Below the pieces are notes generated by a model that ran no database searches, was not told where the DNA came from, and saw only the letters and a list, made by a program, of their open reading frames with translations. Positions 41,669-52,895 of a DNA stretch of 64,000 nucleotides are shown here, piece after piece. Position numbers and translations under genes: made by a program. Where the stretch lies: positions 19,094,347 to 19,158,346 of the forward strand of contig OX637337.1 of NCBI GenBank assembly GCA_951799405.1. The letters are read 5' to 3'. The DNA comes from Agapetus fuscipes (Eukaryota; Arthropoda; Insecta; Trichoptera; Glossosomatidae). Numbering within the stretch: position 1 is the first letter of the stretch; each line of letters begins with the position of its first letter.

Positions 41669-42364
41669 GATCATTTTTGTTCAATATGTGCTGATATCAG
41701 TTACTAATTAAAACAAAGTTTTATATTTCAACATTTTTGATCCAAAATAAATAGAATGAAATTAAATCGCGCTTTAAATTTTGATGCTTTAACCAATTTG
41801 ATAGCTTTGCAGGTGAATCATAAAAATTACGAGTATATATTGTATATGGCATTTGGGAAAAATGGGTAAAATAAAATACCCCTTGGAGGAATAAAAAAAT
41901 CAGCGCTGTATTTCGAATAAAAGATTGATTAACTTTATGACCCAGAAAAAGATTTTGTCACAAAATTGGTCGTATTTCCATATAAAAGTGTATGAAAAAT
42001 AGTGGCAGGTTTAATTTTTCACTCCAGCGGTGATGCGGGAAGGCTGTCGGGATTTTCGGTTGATATAAAAAAACTCTCACTAAATAGTAAACTCTAAAAA
42101 TATTTTATGTAGTCATTTTGCGTTGCCCTTATAAAATGATTTTTTTTTATCCGGTTATCCTAAAAAGGAGTTCTTATAAAGAAATTTCAAATCATTGTGA
42201 AATACAGTAAGTTAGTAAAATATTATCATTCGAAAATTCAAGTACAGCATGTGTAGGTGTGAACATAGCTGTAGATATAGATAGATAGCGGATGTAAAAT
42301 CTACTTCACTTACGACAAAAAGAATTAAACACACGGCAAAAACGTATGATAAAGCAAATAAGCT
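41669..42364. other. no gene seen
   Basis: AT-rich sequence without recognised features. Confidence 0.45.
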
Positions 42365-42655
42365 ACATACACATATAGTGTAACTTTTTGCCGCGCTGTC
42401 TCCCAAGAGGTCACATGACGTGGAAAATGGAACCTTTTTATTTTTGAAGGCAAACCGGCCTTATGCTTACCACTTTAGAGATAAAGAGATTCCCACCCTC
42501 CGAGGGAACCGGTAGTCATTTCTTGTGCTGGTTGAGTAAGTTTTGCTTGTTGTATTTTTATTTTTGGGTTTTAAATAAACAACGAAATGGAAAATTATTT
42601 CTGACACTGAACCTCTGCAAGGAATGCAAGCACTCTATCAACTGAGCCTTGCCCG
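42365..42655 (-). mobile_element. tRNA-derived SINE, family B, diverged
   Basis: The minus strand shows 'gggcaaggctcagttgatag', 'agtgcttgcattccttgc' and a body with 'aacccaaaaataaaaata' and 'ctccctcggagggtggga'-like parts. It is close in layout to the copy at 32070. Confidence 0.65.
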
Positions 42656-43669
42656 TTAATTTGTATAAATTCATTTAAAAGCTCCTAAAACGCCATTGTT
42701 TGATTTAAAATCTAACTGAATAACTATACAAAAGCAAAAAAAAATACATGTTTATTTTGAAAACAAAACTCTCTTGGGACTTAATGGTGATTTCGAATTT
42801 ATTGATAAAAAAAAGCAACGCTAATATCATGTGTCACATATTCTGATAGATTACCCAGCTCAATCATACAACTTTACCGACACGTGGATGCCAGCTTAAA
42901 ATAAAACAACATACCCTTGCATAGCTTTGACTTGATTAAAAAATAATGAACCCAACGCGGGAATCGAATTCCATAGTAGCTATTGTAGGTTTTTTTCATT
43001 GTAAGATATTTCCCGTAATTTTTAATACTTCGATTTTTTTATTTAAATATTTTGTTATATATGGAGAGACTTCTACATGGCAAAAAAGGAACTATTTGTA
43101 TTTTCGTATAAACTTTTACTTTTATAGCCAGCCATCTATAATGTTAGTTGGAAAAAAAAAAAAAAAATATATATATATATCCCTTATCTTTATAAAAAGC
43201 AACGGCCTCCCCATACAAAATAGTTGTGCGTTAATGGCATTCAAACTGAAGAACTCCTGAACAGATGCACGTCATATTCACAACAAATATTGTTCAGGAC
43301 TTGGGATGTGCTTCCTCATCATTAGTAGATTTTAAATTGTTGTTTTTTAAATAAATAAACATGATCAATCACAACACCTTTTTTTGTAAAACCTATGCGA
43401 GAAACAAAACTCATTTTGACATTCGAATTTCAAATAAATTGCCAGCACTTCAACATAGGCTTCAAAGTTGCCATCGTTGCCATTGCCAAGTCGATTCTTT
43501 TTCGGTTGAATTCCGTTGAGTACCTACCTATATTCTTTATTTATTTCAAAATTATACTTCAACCAGTTATAACATGTATTTTTTAGAAATAATGACGATC
43601 GATTAGGTCAACTTTTTATATGAAACCGTACTTATTGCGGCATTTAATTTTTTTAAAGTATTATTACAA
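42656..43669. other. no gene assigned
   Basis: AT-rich. The 104-codon ORF at 42946 is low-complexity and has no domain. Confidence 0.4.
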
Positions 43670-46358
43670 TATACAATCTAAGTTGCATAGACGCATTAAC
43701 ATTTATAATTCATATTCAATGCACTCCTCTTCGGAGACACGAGTGAGTTTGCGCTTACAAATCCTGCATGTGTATTTACAAATAAAAATTTCAGCCTCTC
43801 ATGACCATAATAAGCCCTGCAACTTTTGCTGACCTTTTCAGAAACAGGGGACACATTTGTTAAGTGAACCCATTTATGCGATATGGGTGGTAAGCCTCAT
43901 ACTGACCCTTAAGTCAAGGAATTTGAGTTTGAAAAATCCTTAAACAACGGTAATCTTAATTTATAATCTAAAGTTGCAAAAAAAGTTATTTGATGATTCA
44001 AATTGAATGCACGCCCACAAACTGGCAAATGTCATTTCACGCTAACATAATTATAGTTGTGGCGCTTGATTTTTTTTAAATATTAGAATATATAATCTAA
44101 GTTGCACAGATACAATAACTTTTATAATTCATATTCAATGCATGCCCCCCTGGAGACACGAGTGGGTTCGCACTTATAAATGCTGCATGTTAACTAACAA
44201 ATTAAAATTAAGGCCTATAATGAACATAAGCCCTGCAACTTTTGCCAACCTTTTCAAAAACAGGGGAAACATTTGTCGAGTGAACCATTTTTTGCGATAT
44301 GGATATACAGGCTCACACTAATATATAAGTCAAGGAATTTGAGTTTGAAAAATCCTTCAACAACGTTAAATTTAATTTATAATCTAAAGTTGCAAAAAAA
44401 GTTATTTGATGATTCAAATTGAATGCACGCCCACAAACTGGCAAATGTCATTTAACGCTAACATATAGTTGTGGCGCTTGATTTTTTTTAATATTAGAAT
44501 ATATAATCTAAGTTGCACAGATACAATAACTTTAATAATTCATATTCGAGACACGAGTGGGTTCGCACTTATAAATGCTGCATGTGAACTTACAAATTAA
44601 AATAAAGGCCTTTAATGAACATAAGCCCTGCAACTTTTGCCAACCTTTTCAAAAACAGGGAAAACATTTGTCAAGTGAACCATTTATTGCGATATGGATA
44701 TACAGGCTCACACTAATATATAAGTCAAGGAATTTGAGTTTGAAAAATCCTTCAACAAAGTTAAATTTAATTTATAATCTAAAGTTGCAAAAAAAGTTAT
44801 TTGATGATTCAAATTGAATGCACGCCCACAAACTGGCAAATGTCATTTCACGCTAACATATAGTTGTGGCACTTGATTTTTTTTAAATATTATAATATAT
44901 AATCTAAGTTGCACAGATACAATAACTTTTATAATTCATATTCAATGCATGCCCCCCTGGAGACACGAGTGGGTACGCGCTTATTAATGCTGCATGTGAA
45001 CTTACAAATTAAAATTAAGGCCTCTAATGAACATAAGCCCTGCAACTTTTGCCAACCTTTTCAAAAACAGGGGAAACATTTGTCAAGTGAACCATTTTTT
45101 GCGATATGGATATACAGGCTCACACTAATATATAAGTCAAGGAATTTGAGTTTGAAAAATCCTTCAACAACGTTAAATTTAATTTATAATCTTAAGTTGC
45201 AAAAAAAGTTATTTGATGATTCAAATTGAATGCACGCCCACAAACTGGCAAATGTCATTTCACGCTAACATATAGTTGTGGCACTTGATTTTTTTTAAAT
45301 ATTAGAATATATAATCTAAGTTGCACAGATACAATAACTTTTATAATTCATATTCAATGCATGCCCCCCTGGAGACATGAGTGGGTTCGCGCTTATAAAT
45401 GCTGCATGTTAACTTACAAATTAAAATCAAGGCCTCTAATGAACATAAGCCCTGCAACTTTGGCCAACCTTTTCAAAAACAGGGGGAACATTTGTCAAGT
45501 GAACCATTTTTTTCGATATGGGTATTCAAGCTCATACTTACCTATCCGTCAAGGATTTGAGTTTGAAAAATCCTTCAACAACGTTAAATTTAATTTATAA
45601 TCTAAAGTTGCAAAAAAAGTTATTTGATGATTCAAATTGAATGCACGCCCACAAACTGGCAAATGTCATTTCACGCTAACATATAGTTGTGGCGCTTGAT
45701 TTTTTTTAATATTAGAATATATAATCTAAGTTGCACAGATACAATAACTTTAATAATTCATATTCGAGACACGAGTGGGTTCGCACTTATAAATGCTGCA
45801 TGTGAACTTACAAATTAAAATAAAGGCCTCTAATGAACATAAGCCCTGCAACTTTTGCCAACCTTTTCAAAAACAGGGGAAACATTTGTCAAGTGAACCA
45901 TTTTTTGCGATATGGGTATTCAGGCTCATACTTACCTATAAGTCAAGGATTTGAGTTTGAAAAATCCTTCAACAACGTTAAATTTAATTTATAATCTAAA
46001 GTTGCAAAAAAAGTTATTTGATGATTCAAATTGAATGCACGCCCACAAACTGGCAAATGTCATTTCACGCTAACATATAGTTGTGGCACTTGATTTTTTT
46101 TAAATATTAGAATATATAATCTAAGTTGCACAGATACAATAACTTTTATAATTCATATTCAATGCATGCCCCCAAGCAGACATGAGTGACTTTGCGCTTA
46201 CAAATGCTGCATGTTTAATTACAAATAAAAATTTCAGCCTCTCTTGACCATAAGCCCTGCAATTTTGCCGACCTTTTCAGGAACAGAGAAACATTCGTTC
46301 AGTGAACATTTTTTTAGGTATGGGAGGTCAGCCTCATACCTCATGCTTCATACAAGAT
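43670..46358 (-). repeat. tandem array of RTE-1 3' tails, composite unit of about 400 bp
   Basis: The phrase 'taagttgcacagatacaata' recurs at about 44098, 44510, 44906, 45316, 45726 and 46123, a spacing of about 395-412 bp. Each unit holds one nearly full reversed tail ('aacataagccctgcaacttt' to 'atataagtcaaggaatttga') and a second, truncated tail ('ttataatctaaagttgcaaa' to 'aaatgtcatttcacgctaac'). Central units are far more alike than the two outer ones (43670-43920 and 46150-46358), as in satellite homogenisation. ORFs of 70-106 codons recurring here are repeat artefacts. Confidence 0.85.
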
Positions 46359-46439
46359 ACTCAGAACATGAAAGAACTAAATAACCCTTTTACCGCAATT
46401 TTTTTTTCAAATTACTTCTTAAAGCATTTAATTACTATG

Positions 46440-46530
46440 AAGGAGGTCTGAGGAAAAATTTTGCGAAGCCAGACTTACACTGCCCGAAGGGCCTAGCAGA
46501 CAACCGTACGCAGTACGGTCAGTCTGCTAG
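46440..46530 (+). mobile_element. Helitron-like 3' end
   Basis: The hairpin CCGTAC-gca-GTACGG (46504-46518) is followed eight bases later by CTAG (46527-46530) and a T. This is the arrangement of a Helitron 3' terminus: hairpin, then CTRR, inserted at an A/T site. The element's 5' end (TC) was not located, and no Rep/helicase is present. Confidence 0.5.
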
Positions 46531-46829
46531 TATATATATATATTTGCAACTGGAGGTACACATTTTAAACATTTGATTTGATGAGAACTGTGACTCACAG
46601 TTCTCATCAAGATCATCATCATCATCATACTTCACGCTGAAGAAGCCCATCGTAGAAATGGGTGAGACGTCCGGAAGCTCCAGCTCCCACAAACCACGGC
46701 AACAGATCCCGGAAAACTTCACTCCAGCATCATCAGCCGGTCGTGTAAGCCTAAAACTCTTATTGTTAAAAGCGTTGGAACAGACATTTAGATATAATAA
46801 AAACAGATAAAAAATGGTACAAAAAAAGG

Positions 46830-46945
46830 AAAAAATGGAAAGTAAAAGAAGGAAATTATTATAATGGTAACGGATATAGAGATGAAACAACTCTGTAGAG
46901 ATTCTGGCCACACTTAGCGGTATGGAATTGAGTTTCAGTTACTGC
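46830..46945 (+). mobile_element. RTE-2 LINE 3' end fragment
   Basis: 'aactctgtagagattctggc' and 'cacacttagcggtatgg' correspond to the RTE-2 end 'ctgcagaggctctggccacc' / 'cctagcggaatgg' at 58660. The upstream coding part is eroded. Confidence 0.55.
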
Positions 46946-47299
46946 TTCTCACAAAACTGATAAAACTTCTAATGTTTCTGCGTGTAAAAATCTAAACTAA
47001 CATTTTCTACTATGATATAATTTGACGGAACACTAATCCAATTCATGTTCCATTAAGCATACACCCCAAATTAGGTTGCTTATGGATGGAAAGCAAGGGC
47101 TTTACCTCAAATTACCGTTAGCTGAATGTGGATATTTCCGATTCACTCTCCACCCCAAGTATAAAACCGTACTTGTAAACTCACGCATAGAGTTTTACAA
47201 AAAATATGTACGAGTATTCTTAATTTATTAAGACAGAAGCATGAAATTGGATAATGGATAAATGTAAGCCTTTGAATAGTCAACAATTACAACAATTCT
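46946..47299. other. no gene seen
   Basis: AT-rich spacer. Confidence 0.4.
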
Positions 47300-47634
47300 A
47301 AATTTATATAGCGCCTTTTCATGATTTTAAATCATTCCAAAGGCGCTTGTTCGAAAGAGAGTGCGAAGAGGTGGGTCTTTAATCCCCTTCTACACCCAGC
47401 TTCCAGATCCATCTCACGCAGGTTATCTGAAAGGATGTTCCATGCAGCTGGAGCAGCCACCTTGAAGGCTCGTTCTCCAAACACAGTCTTGATTCCTAGA
47501 TTTTGACACTCCAGACGTAGTGTTGCCGTCCTATGGTTGACAGTCGCTGGAGCTATGAGGTCCCTCAAATACTGCGGTGCGGTGTCAGATGCAATATCTA
47601 TCCAATTGTACTCTACATATATCATGAAGGGTGG
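47300..47634 (-). pseudogene. CR1/L2-type LINE, RT C-terminal fragment and 3' UTR
   Basis: The minus-strand ORF 47625-47332 encodes APQYLRDLIAP, GERAFKVAAPAAWNILSDNL and GLKTHLFALSF, a typical C-terminal end of CR1/L2-like reverse transcriptases. The short 3' UTR beyond it, with 'aggcgctatataaattt', is also typical. The 5' side is cut by the solo LTR. Confidence 0.72.
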
Positions 47635-48263
47635 TGTTATGCTATTTTTCTACATAACATAGATATTACATTCCTGAAGTGTGTGCAGTGTGTGTTGAGG
47701 GTCGAACGGAGCCGAACGGTCACGGAAGCGGCCGAACTGCGCCGTGCGATCTCGTCGGGCCGTCGATTGTCTCTCGGCAGCTCTCGGCAACCGGTGAGCA
47801 GGGTCAGACGTCGGCGACCAAGCACCCAAGCGGTGCGAGGGGGAGCATTTTAATGGAGCTCTCTCCCCCTTCTACTTGGATTTCCTGCCAGCAAAGGAAT
47901 CCGCCTTGTGAACCAGAGACGGATGCATAGGAGCGCCCACCCAGGGGCTTAAACGTGTGGAGGCGTCAGCCTCGTGGGCTGCCACTGCCTGGGTCATTGC
48001 CCCAGGCCTTTAGTTCGGAGCTTCAGTCAACAGAAGAGTGATGTGAAGTGACGTAGGTATAGGCTTTCTGAAGCAGGTCTGGCCATTTATTGTTTCCCAT
48101 TTCCAGTCCCTTTTTAAGTGTTAAATAAACCTATTGTTGTGTACTTTAAACCCTGTTTTAATATACAACCCTTCCCAAGATTGAACATGGCAATACCAGA
48201 GAATGAGATCCTACGCCCGAGTGTGATGATGATGATAGCTAGGTACACATTTAAAACATAACA
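47635..48263. mobile_element. solo LTR, Ty3/Gypsy type
   Basis: A 629-bp segment starts TGTTATG and ends CATAACA, perfect inverted heptamers with TG...CA. It is flanked by the 4-bp direct repeat GTGG (47631-47634 and 48264-48267). It has a GC-rich centre (47690-48000) and an AATAAA-like signal near 48123. There is no internal region or second LTR, so it is the product of LTR-LTR recombination. Confidence 0.75.
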
Positions 48264-48287
48264 GTGGACACTAACTCAGTGACTCGA

Positions 48288-48360
48288 AAAAAAATCACTG
48301 CTTTTGAAATTGGGTGAAACGTCGCATGCTACAAAGAAACTGAAAAGATCGAGTCACGAA
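48288..48360 (+). pseudogene. possible RTE-3-like RT fragment
   Basis: 'actgcttttgaaattgggtg' and 'cgtcgcatgctacaaagaaa' resemble the stretch at about 15976-16015 of the RTE-3 fragment (gcttttgaaatgtggtgctg, gcgcatgctt). Too short to be sure. Confidence 0.35.
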
Positions 48361-48419
48361 TGCCAAGGTTCTTCCCCGTATAAATAACAGAGCCAAACTC
48401 CAGATACCCGTCAAAACAA

Positions 48420-48525
48420 AAAAAAAATCAGCCACTTAATGAGAAATGAGAAATATTTGCTCTTATATCTCATCATACAGCTTAGAATTGTGGGACGACG
48501 AGCTCCAGGTCGAAGGAGAACTTCT
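48420..48525 (-). repeat. unnamed repeat shared with 13505-13605
   Basis: 'gccacttaatgagaaatgag', 'tatctcatcatacagcttag' and 'gacgacgagctccaggtcg' are the inverted counterpart of 13505-13605. Confidence 0.4.
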
Positions 48526-48749
48526 TAAAGAATCAGAGACAGTAGGTGCTTTTCCTGTAGTATAATATCCCTCAATCGTGCAGAAGTATCGAAAGTGAAG
48601 ATTGCAATATGATCTGAAGGCACAAAAAGAAGAAGAAGAAAACAATATGGAAATTAAGACAGGTCCACAAGTAGGTTTTTTAATTTTAATCTACTTTTGG
48701 TTTACACTGTGATTGCGTTTCAACGTAAATTTGAATACCTGTGTTTTTA

Positions 48750-49000
48750 TTCCTTGGCTTATAGGTTGGTATGAAGCTGACCATCCATACTGTAAAATAT
48801 GGTTCACTTTGCCAATGTCACCCCTGCTTCAGGGAAGGTCGGCAAGAGTTAGCATTTGTGATTGGGTTTTTATATTGTAGATCCACATGTGGCATGAGTT
48901 AGCGCGAACTTATTGGTGTCTGCTTGTGGAAATGCGTTTAATATGAATCTTAAATGATATATGTTAGCAGCTTAGATTTACATAGATTTAGATTTAGACC
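48750..49000 (+). repeat. RTE-1 3' tail copy
   Basis: From 'ccttggcttataggttggta' to 'gcagcttagatttacataga', with part of the central block deleted. Confidence 0.8.
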
Positions 49001-49049
49001 TACTGATCCCAACGAAGGCACAAGTGGCCATTATGTGTGTAGGTACATA

Positions 49050-49145
49050 GTGTTTTACCAAACAAATATGGACACTAAAACAGCTCCTCTATTGAGTCTT
49101 TTAGTTTCAATTTTTTTTTTGGTTGACGGCATGGTTGAGTTTAAT
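49050..49145. mobile_element. short palindromic MITE, family D
   Basis: 'accaaacaaatatggacact', 'aaaacagctcctctattgag' and 'ggcatggttgagttta' match the family. Confidence 0.58.
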
Positions 49146-49249
49146 CGGGGATTTACATACTTGTGGTTCTGACCCCAGCATAGGCGCAAGGGGCTATTAG
49201 TGTTGTGCATGATTAGTATGCAGTCGCAGTTTGCTAATTTGCCGCTGAT

Positions 49250-49345
49250 GAATTATCCGTTTGCGTGATCGCGATGTGGCACTAAGCGCATCGTGCGTGA
49301 TCGGAACGCTTTGTTCGTGATCAGGACTCTTCGTTTAGTGCATCG
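49250..49345. repeat. degenerate part of the 32-bp minisatellite
   Basis: Units such as 'actaagcgcatcgtgcgtga' and 'cttcgtttagtgcatcgtgc' are diverged versions of the regular array beginning at 49593. The fold-back element at 49354-49588 separates the two parts. Confidence 0.65.
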
Positions 49346-49353
49346 TGCCTGTA

Positions 49354-49588
49354 CCCTTAGTACGAGTTGCAAAACTTGAGTTAAGTAAAGTTACCGGAAA
49401 GTATTGAAGAGTGATTTTCCCAAAATCTGCCGTTTTTGTTTCTTACACTATATGGTTTTAACAAAAAAGTTACAGTGATGAAAAAAATCAAGTTCAAACA
49501 TACAAAAACGGCGGATTTTGGGGAAAATCACTCTTCAATACTTTCCGTAAACTTTACTTTACTCAAGTTTTGCAACTCGTTCTCAGGG
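49354..49588. mobile_element. fold-back element inside the minisatellite
   Basis: The left arm (49354-49440) and right arm (about 49500-49588) are nearly perfect inverted repeats: 'tacgagttgcaaaacttgag' faces 'ctcaagttttgcaactcgtt', and 'ttgaagagtgattttccc' faces 'gggaaaatcactcttcaa'. No ORF and no clear target duplication. Confidence 0.75.
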
Positions 49589-49592
49589 CACT

Positions 49593-49785
49593 GATTGGGG
49601 CGCTTCGTTTAGCGTATCGTGCGTGATCGGGGCGCTTCGTTTAGCGTATCGTGCGTGATCGGGGCGCTTCGTTTAGCGCATCGTGCGTGATCGGGGCGCT
49701 TCTTTTAGCGCATCGTGCGTATTCAGGGAGCTTTGTTTAGCGTAACGCGCTTGATTGAGACACTTCGTTTAGCGTATTTTGCAAG
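49593..49785. repeat. 32-bp minisatellite, six units
   Basis: Unit 'cggggcgcttcgtttagcgt' plus 'atcgtgcgtgat', starting at 49593, 49625, 49657, 49689, 49721 and 49753. The last two units are diverged. Confidence 0.9.
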
Positions 49786-50686
49786 AGATTTGTGACACGT
49801 AGTGCGTTGTTTGTAAGTTGTAGCTCATTACTTTAATGCCTTTATAACTGTCTTTGGATATAAAATGGGGAGGAAATAAAAATTTCTGCCCCATTTTAGA
49901 AAATGCGCAAATCACGTGCTTATTGATACTGTCCACATTTATTTTCTTTGAACTTAGTTGCATATTTATTATTCACCTTTGTGACTGGTTTATTAATACT
50001 TTGTTCAACTCAAAGAAGAACATTCTAGAAAACATAATATGTATTGATTTTTTTGGGCTCAACTGGGAATATGATTCACGACCCTTATTTTATGAGTTTG
50101 AAAACCACTCTAGTACGCAGTCCGTTTTTACAAAAATAAAGAATGTTGTATAATTTGAAAATTGCTTGTAAAAATATCGTTTATCATTTTTATCAAGAAA
50201 ATAACAAACAATGCGACCAAAAATATTTCATTACATTGACAACCTTAAAATTTCACATTTACCGCATCCCTCACACACAACAATTTTTCACTTTTGGAAG
50301 AATTCCAAATGTAAATTTTCCAATAATTTTGCACATAGCCCAACTTTTATAGTATTTAAATGGCGCACTCGATATTTCCTGAATTTCACGATCAGGTATT
50401 CTCGCCTAACCTAGTTCCGAAGTATGCGAGGTTACGACAAGCGATGGAAGGCCGATGTTCCACGTATATAATATGAGAGGTTTTTGCTTTTATTTTGTTA
50501 TACAACAAGATATAAGGGGTAGAAAACAATTGACAATTAAATTTTATGCATGAAATCAATCAGGGCATCAAAACCTGAAAAATAATTTATTAAATTAATC
50601 TGCTTTTACATATGACGAAAGAAAAAAAAAGTTTTTTTAATGAACAAAACAATGTACAGAAATCAATAGACATAAGACTAATCTAA

Positions 50687-51104
50687 GGCCCGGTATTTTG
50701 AAGTATCGTAAAGTTAACTAAAATGCAATTTTAGTTAAATCATCATAATATTTCACTCACCGAATTTCGGCAGTAAATATTTAGTAACTTTAACTTTCGA
50801 TTTTCAAGATGGCGGCGCTTCACTGACAGCTGCTGCTCTTTTTTAATGTAAGTATACATCAAAATTGTTGTAAACTGAACATTTTTGGTGTTGTTTTTTA
50901 GCTTAATGAAGGTTAGGCATATGATTTTTATGAATAGTTGTTTGTTTTAAAGCTTTTGAATGGCATTTTAATTATTTCCAAATTTGGGGGCGTGGTTTCA
51001 TATGTCGGCAATGTTCGGTTTTAGTTAACTCGAGATTGAGTATTTTGAATAAAAGTTCAAGTAATAGTTAACTAAAATATTACTACAGTTCAATATACCG
51101 GGCC
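50687..51104. mobile_element. PIF/Harbinger-like MITE, copy 1
   Basis: Terminal inverted repeats start 'ggcccggtat' and end 'ataccgggcc'. The target duplication is TAA (50684-50686 and 51105-51107), of the TWA type expected for PIF/Harbinger. 418 bp without transposase. It contains internal inverted 'gttaactaaaat' motifs. Confidence 0.8.
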
Positions 51105-51143
51105 TAAGTAAAGAAATAAACGGAAGAGACAACAACACCCTTA

Positions 51144-51206
51144 GGCCCGGTATATTGAACTGTAGTAATATTTTAGTTAACTATTACTTGAACTTTTATT
51201 CAACAA
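51144..51206. mobile_element. PIF/Harbinger-like MITE, truncated at the duplication joint
   Basis: Starts 'ggcccggtatattgaactg' after TTA, in inverted orientation to copy 1. It is cut after 'attcaaca' where unit 2 begins. Confidence 0.8.
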
Positions 51207-51344
51207 GTTTTAACAAAAAAGTTACAGTGATGAAAAAAATCAAGTTCAAACATACAAAAACGGCGGATTTTGGGGAAAATCACTCTTCAATACTTTCCGT
51301 AAACTTTACTTTACTCAAGTTTTGCAACTCGTTCTCAGGGCACT

Positions 51345-51537
51345 GATTGGGGCGCTTCGTTTAGCGTATCGTGCGTGATCGGGGCGCTTCGTTTAGCGTA
51401 TCGTGCGTGATCGGGGCGCTTCGTTTAGCGCATCGTGCGTGATCGGGGCGCTTCTTTTAGCGCATCGTGCGTATTCAGGGAGCTTTGTTTAGCGTAACGC
51501 GCTTGATTGAGACACTTCGTTTAGCGTATTTTGCAAG
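51345..51537. repeat. 32-bp minisatellite, duplicated copy
   Basis: Identical in layout to 49593-49785, carried along by the tandem duplication. Confidence 0.9.
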
Positions 51538-52438
51538 AGATTTGTGACACGTAGTGCGTTGTTTGTAAGTTGTAGCTCATTACTTTAATGCCTTTATAAC
51601 TGTCTTTGGATATAAAATGGGGAGGAAATAAAAATTTCTGCCCCATTTTAGAAAATGCGCAAATCACGTGCTTATTGATACTGTCCACATTTATTTTCTT
51701 TGAACTTAGTTGCATATTTATTATTCACCTTTGTGACTGGTTTATTAATACTTTGTTCAACTCAAAGAAGAACATTCTAGAAAACATAATATGTATTGAT
51801 TTTTTTGGGCTCAACTGGGAATATGATTCACGACCCTTATTTTATGAGTTTGAAAACCACTCTAGTACGCAGTCCGTTTTTACAAAAATAAAGAATGTTG
51901 TATAATTTGAAAATTGCTTGTAAAAATATCGTTTATCATTTTTATCAAGAAAATAACAAACAATGCGACCAAAAATATTTCATTACATTGACAACCTTAA
52001 AATTTCACATTTACCGCATCCCTCACACACAACAATTTTTCACTTTTGGAAGAATTCCAAATGTAAATTTTCCAATAATTTTGCACATAGCCCAACTTTT
52101 ATAGTATTTAAATGGCGCACTCGATATTTCCTGAATTTCACGATCAGGTATTCTCGCCTAACCTAGTTCCGAAGTATGCGAGGTTACGACAAGCGATGGA
52201 AGGCCGATGTTCCACGTATATAATATGAGAGGTTTTTGCTTTTATTTTGTTATACAACAAGATATAAGGGGTAGAAAACAATTGACAATTAAATTTTATG
52301 CATGAAATCAATCAGGGCATCAAAACCTGAAAAATAATTTATTAAATTAATCTGCTTTTACATATGACGAAAGAAAAAAAAAGTTTTTTTAATGAACAAA
52401 ACAATGTACAGAAATCAATAGACATAAGACTAATCTAA

Positions 52439-52856
52439 GGCCCGGTATTTTGAAGTATCGTAAAGTTAACTAAAATGCAATTTTAGTTAAATCATCATAA
52501 TATTTCACTCACCGAATTTCGGCAGTAAATATTTAGTAACTTTAACTTTCGATTTTCAAGATGGCGGCGCTTCACTGACAGCTGCTGCTCTTTTTTAATG
52601 TAAGGATACATCAAAATTGTTGTAAACTGAACATTTTTGGTGTTGTTTTTTAGCTTAATGAAGGTTAGGCATATGATTTTTATGAATAGTTGTTTGTTTT
52701 AAAGCTTTTGAATGGCATTTTAATTATTTACAAATTTGGGGGCGTGGTTTCATATGTCGGCAATGTTCGGTTTTAGTTAACTCGAGATTGAGTATTTTGA
52801 ATAAAAGTTCAAGTAATAGTTAACTAAAATATTACTACAGTTCAATATACCGGGCC
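52439..52856. mobile_element. PIF/Harbinger-like MITE, copy 2
   Basis: The unit 2 counterpart of 50687-51104, with the same TAA flanks. Confidence 0.8.
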
Positions 52857-52895
52857 TAAGTAAAGAAATAAACGGAAGAGACAACAACACCCTTA

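Larger units (their letters stand above)
49455..51206. repeat. 1,752-bp tandem duplication, unit 1
   Basis: Unit 1 and unit 2 (51207-52958) match base for base over almost their whole length. I noticed only isolated differences, such as aagtatac versus aaggatac near 50848/52600, and ttccaaa versus ttacaaa near 50980/52732. The left edge falls in the loop of the fold-back element (gttttaac), the right edge inside a PIF-like MITE (attcaaca). ORFs occur identically in both units and have no recognisable domains. Confidence 0.95.

Noticed and set aside
43670..46358. CRISPR array or coding repeat protein
   Set aside because: Units are about 400 bp with no spacer structure, and the ORFs recur only because the unit recurs.
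49854..50414. Paired ORFs conserved in both duplication units
   Set aside because: Identity between units reflects the recent tandem duplication, not selection. The proteins are low-complexity and unrecognised.
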